Source: Kineosporia sp. NBRC 101731
GTDB taxonomy: Bacteria > Actinomycetota > Actinomycetes > Actinomycetales > Kineosporiaceae
DNA length: 64,000 nt
Direction of reading: 5' to 3'
Assembly: GCF_030269305.1 (NCBI RefSeq)
Contig: NZ_BSTC01000002.1
Coordinates: forward strand, 496,001 to 560,000
Below the pieces are notes generated by a model. That model did no database searches and had not been told where the DNA came from. It was given only the letters and a program-made list of their open reading frames with translations. Both the position numbers and the translations under genes were made by a program. How positions within the stretch are numbered: the stretch's first letter is position 1; each line of letters begins with the position of its first letter. This document shows, in pieces, positions 61,525 to 64,000 of the stretch.

Positions 61525-62901
61525 TCAGTACCAGCCGACGGACTGGCTGTGGCTCCAGGCGCCGCAGGGGGTGCCGTAGCGGTCGGCGATGTAGTCGAGA
61601 CCCCAGCGGATCTGCGTCACCGGGTTGGTCTGCCAGTCGGAACCGGCCGAGGCCATCTTGCTGCCGGGCAGCGACTGCGGGATGCCGTAGGCACCGGACG
61701 AGGGGTTGGTGGCCTGGTAGTTCCAGCCACTCTCCTTGGTCCAGAGCGAGTCCAGGCAGGAGAACTCCGACGATGACCAGCCGCGGTCGGCGAGCATGAC
61801 CCGGGCGGCCGACTTGGGATCGCGCTGCGCGTTGCGCAGGGCCCGCTCACGGCGCTCCGCCGCGGCCTTGATGCGGTCGGCGGCGGCCTTGGCCTGCTTG
61901 TACTGGGAAAGCGCGGCCTTCGCCTTGGCCGGCGAGGCCTTCTTCAGCGACTGCTTGGCCTCGGCGGCGTCTTCGGCGGCTTCTTCGGCCGCCTGCGTGG
62001 CGGCTGCGAGCTCGGCGGCCTTCTCGTCCTGGGCCTGCTTCTCGGACGCGGTGAGGGTGAAGGCCGCGGCGGCGTTGGCGCCGTTGCCGCCGTCAAGGGG
62101 GGACGCAGTGCCCGCGAGCTGGGTGACCGCGACGCCCTCGGCGCCGATGACGAGCGCCATGACCAGCAGCCGGGCGGCGGTGGACTTACCCCCGCCGAAG
62201 AGCCGACGGTTCGGCGTCGGTACGGACGTCTCGTCGGGGGCGTAGGCGGGGGCGGTGGATTTTCGGCGCCCGGGGTCGAGGTCGACGGGCTCGACGGTGA
62301 GGTCGAGACCCCATTCGGCCGGGTCGACACCGTCGCTGACCGGGGCCTGGAACTCGATCGGCGCGGTGGGCGGCGACGGGAGCAGGTCGGCCTTGCTCGG
62401 CTTGGCCCTGCGCTCCGGGGCCGGGATCGCGATCGGCACCATCGGCGGCTGCCGGTCGGGCTGCCGGAAGGCGTCCTGCGAGATCGCGGGCGGCACCGGC
62501 ATGTCGATGCCGGCCGGACGCCACGGGTCGGTCTGGGGAATGGGGAGGACAGCGGGGGTCGGTGCCACCGCGACCGGGTACCGCGCCTGGAGCGTGGAGC
62601 GCCGGGTGGCCTCCGCGCTGCGCAGTGCGCTGGCCGGGGCCGGCGGACGCTGCTGCCGAGCGGCGGGTGCGCCAGAGGGACGACTCCCGCCGGCGGGCCG
62701 GCTGGTCGTTCCCCGGCCGGCTCCACGCCGGGCCTCGGCCCTGCGCAGTTCCGAACGCTTGGGATAGCTCTTGGTCTCGCCTTGGACCGAGCTGGGCACC
62801 CCTCCTGTGCTCAACCACAGATCCGCGAGGTCTTCATCATTTTCAGACCCAACGGTTGCTGTCACGCCGACTACCGTGGCGAATCGGACCCGAGAGCACA
62901 A
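61525..62901 (-). CDS. Membrane-anchored transglycosylase-like protein (SLT/APF C-terminal type)
   Basis: The 458-residue protein has a Pro/Ala/Arg-rich cytoplasmic part (to about residue 230), a membrane helix (about 240-260), a periplasmic coiled coil rich in Ala/Lys/Glu and a C-terminal domain resembling aggregation-promoting factor/lytic transglycosylase, with a presumed catalytic Glu in SLWTKESGWNYQATNPS and GAYGIPQSLPGSKM. It likely remodels the cell wall. The start codon is TTG 62901 or GTG 62865. It is paralogous to the next gene. Confidence 0.82.
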   Translation of the reverse strand: MCSRVRFATVVGVTATVGSENDEDLADLWLSTGGVPSSVQGETKSYPKRSELRRAEARRGAGRGTTSRPAGGSRPSGAPAARQQRPPAPASALRSAEATRRSTLQARYPVAVAPTPAVLPIPQTDPWRPAGIDMPVPPAISQDAFRQPDRQPPMVPIAIPAPERRAKPSKADLLPSPPTAPIEFQAPVSDGVDPAEWGLDLTVEPVDLDPGRRKSTAPAYAPDETSVPTPNRRLFGGGKSTAARLLVMALVIGAEGVAVTQLAGTASPLDGGNGANAAAAFTLTASEKQAQDEKAAELAAATQAAEEAAEDAAEAKQSLKKASPAKAKAALSQYKQAKAAADRIKAAAERRERALRNAQRDPKSAARVMLADRGWSSSEFSCLDSLWTKESGWNYQATNPSSGAYGIPQSLPGSKMASAGSDWQTNPVTQIRWGLDYIADRYGTPCGAWSHSQSVGWY

Positions 62902-63081
62902 GTCCCCTGGTGAGGGTTAAGGAAGGTTTGACCTCGATCAGACGTACCGATCCACCCTGGGTGACTTCGCCATACAGAGGGTGAATTTTTGGATCACCTG
63001 CCCCACCGGGAAGGGCCGGCCCTCCCGAGGGGAGAACCGGCCCTCCCGGACCTGCGGACGATCCGCGGATCAGAACGTGGG

Positions 63082-63807
63082 TCAGTACCAGCCGACCGAG
63101 CGGCTGTGCGCCCAGGCGCTGCACGGGCTGCCGTAGCGCTCCTGGATGTACCGCAGGCCCCACTTGATCTGGGTGCTGGGATTGGAACGCCAGTCCTTGC
63201 CGGCCGAGGACATCTTGCTGCCGGGCAGCGACTGGGGGATGCCGTAGGCGCCGGAGGAGCGGTTCTGGGCGTTGTGGCGCCAGTTGCTCTCCTTGTCCCA
63301 GAGCTTCACCAGGCACGTGTACTGGCCCGACTTCCAGCCCCGCTTCGACACCATCAACCGGGCCACGGCCTTGGCCGAGCGAGGGCTGGTGCGGGAGGCC
63401 CGGGCGCGGGCCTGGGCCCGGCGCTTGGCGGCGGCCTTCTGGGCTGCCGCCTTCTTCGCCGCCGCCTTCCGGGCCGCGGCCTTCTTCTTCTCGGCGACGA
63501 CCTCGGCGTCGACCACCGCGGACGCACTCCGGGCGATCCGGGCGTTCCGGGTATCGATGCCGCCCACCGGGGAGGCCGCCAGGGTGGTGGTGCCGCCGGT
63601 GAGGGCAATCCGGCCGGTGAGGTCCTGCTCGGCGGCCCGGAGGTCGGCACCGGCCGCGCCACCGGTTCCTGGGGACTGCGGGGCGGTGGCGATCGCCGTA
63701 CCGGAGACGGCGACAAGGAGAACTGCCACCGAGAGGGTGCGCAGGGCGCTGGGAACCACGTAAGACCTTTCAACGGTGCGCCCTGGGGCACGGCGCATCT
63801 TTGTCAC
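63082..63807 (-). CDS. Secreted transglycosylase-like protein, paralog of the neighbour
   Basis: The 241-residue protein has a basic head, a hydrophobic signal (about 22-42), a Lys/Ala-rich region (about 105-135, KKKAAARKAAAKKAAAQKAA) and the same C-terminal catalytic domain as its neighbour, with KLWDKESNWRHNAQNRSSGA and SVGWY at its end. It is probably exported and acts on peptidoglycan. The two genes are about 180 bases apart on the same strand. Confidence 0.82.
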   Translation of the reverse strand: MTKMRRAPGRTVERSYVVPSALRTLSVAVLLVAVSGTAIATAPQSPGTGGAAGADLRAAEQDLTGRIALTGGTTTLAASPVGGIDTRNARIARSASAVVDAEVVAEKKKAAARKAAAKKAAAQKAAAKRRAQARARASRTSPRSAKAVARLMVSKRGWKSGQYTCLVKLWDKESNWRHNAQNRSSGAYGIPQSLPGSKMSSAGKDWRSNPSTQIKWGLRYIQERYGSPCSAWAHSRSVGWY

Positions 63808-64000
63808 CCTGCTTTCGGGCCCGCCGGAACCATGATCGGCACCGCACTGACACCACAGGAGCCCTTGAGGTCAGATCGAGCACGCCTACCCGATTGCGGC
63901 AGGACGACGCCGCGATGAACGGCGCGCTCTTTCGTCACTCAGTGAAGCGGGGTGCTGACTGAGTCACCGTGTCGGGTGGCCCGTCGATATTTCAAGCGAA
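63808..64000. other. Upstream region at the window edge
   Basis: These bases hold the probable promoter of the transglycosylase-like gene. CGGGTAGGCG on the minus strand is a short segment similar to part of the c-di-AMP riboswitch, a motif class known before wall hydrolase genes, but the rest of that fold is not visible. Confidence 0.3.

Noticed and set aside
63808-63990. c-di-AMP (ydaO-type) riboswitch upstream of the transglycosylase-like gene
   Set aside because: Only a short CGGGTAGGCG piece resembles the 3' core; the paired helices and 5' core are not evident.

Overview
The window is from the chromosome of a very GC-rich actinobacterium. GTG and TTG starts are common, codons end mostly in G or C, and the mycothiol enzyme MshB, TypA, VanW-type proteins and mycolata-like synteny are present. 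Chemotaxis receptors point to a motile lineage such as the Kineosporiales, but that placement is only inference.

Left part (1-34 kb). In order: a membrane PAS sensor protein cut by the window edge, a solo receiver, a VanW/PG-binding protein, a flavin reductase, an FtsH-like protease, mshB, and a five-gene oligopeptide ABC operon (oppA-oppB-oppC-oppD-oppF, minus strand) with two hairpins after oppA. Then come typA, a Nudix hydrolase, a pterin-dehydratase/VOC fusion, an orphan peptide-binding lipoprotein, and a small protein coupled to a cysteine-desulfurase-like enzyme. Two TetR units follow (TetR/MFS exporter and TetR/SDR), each with a visible operator candidate. The rest holds an alpha/beta hydrolase, a DinB protein, a GH128-like glycosidase, a decayed patch (28.0-28.8 kb), a tyrosine phosphatase, a full chemotaxis receptor, a receptor-like protein that has lost exactly the CheA/CheW-binding tip, an epimerase and a hydrolase.

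Accessory island (34.1-40.9 kb). This is a mosaic of lower and uneven GC: VapBC-like toxin-antitoxin, Uma2 nuclease, secreted ricin-type lectin, hypotheticals, a stop-broken small gene, a serine recombinase without its catalytic domain, an XRE regulator, a membrane protein and a coiled-coil protein. Four short direct repeats resembling the usual 3' end of ychF divide it into cassettes. The intact ychF at the right border shares the core and then has a non-standard C-terminus. I read this as serial site-specific integration into the 3' end of ychF.

Right part (40.9-64 kb). ychF, rmuC, ispH, xseA-xseB, a DUF4245 protein and fumarase follow an order conserved in actinobacteria. Two sets of genes break it: a bacteriophytochrome operon (heme oxygenase, phytochrome kinase, receiver, joined by 4-base overlaps) plus a DJ-1/F420-reductase fusion and a formaldehyde dehydrogenase; and a plsC-TetR pair with a palindrome over the plsC start codon. 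A PfkB sugar kinase sits where glpX is often found. Class I and class II fumarases lie within 3 kb of each other, with a beta-carbonic anhydrase between them. Two paralogous secreted transglycosylase-like proteins close the window. A family of intergenic palindromes (GTGATCATG arms, often with AGTTCTAGAACT inside) occurs four times.
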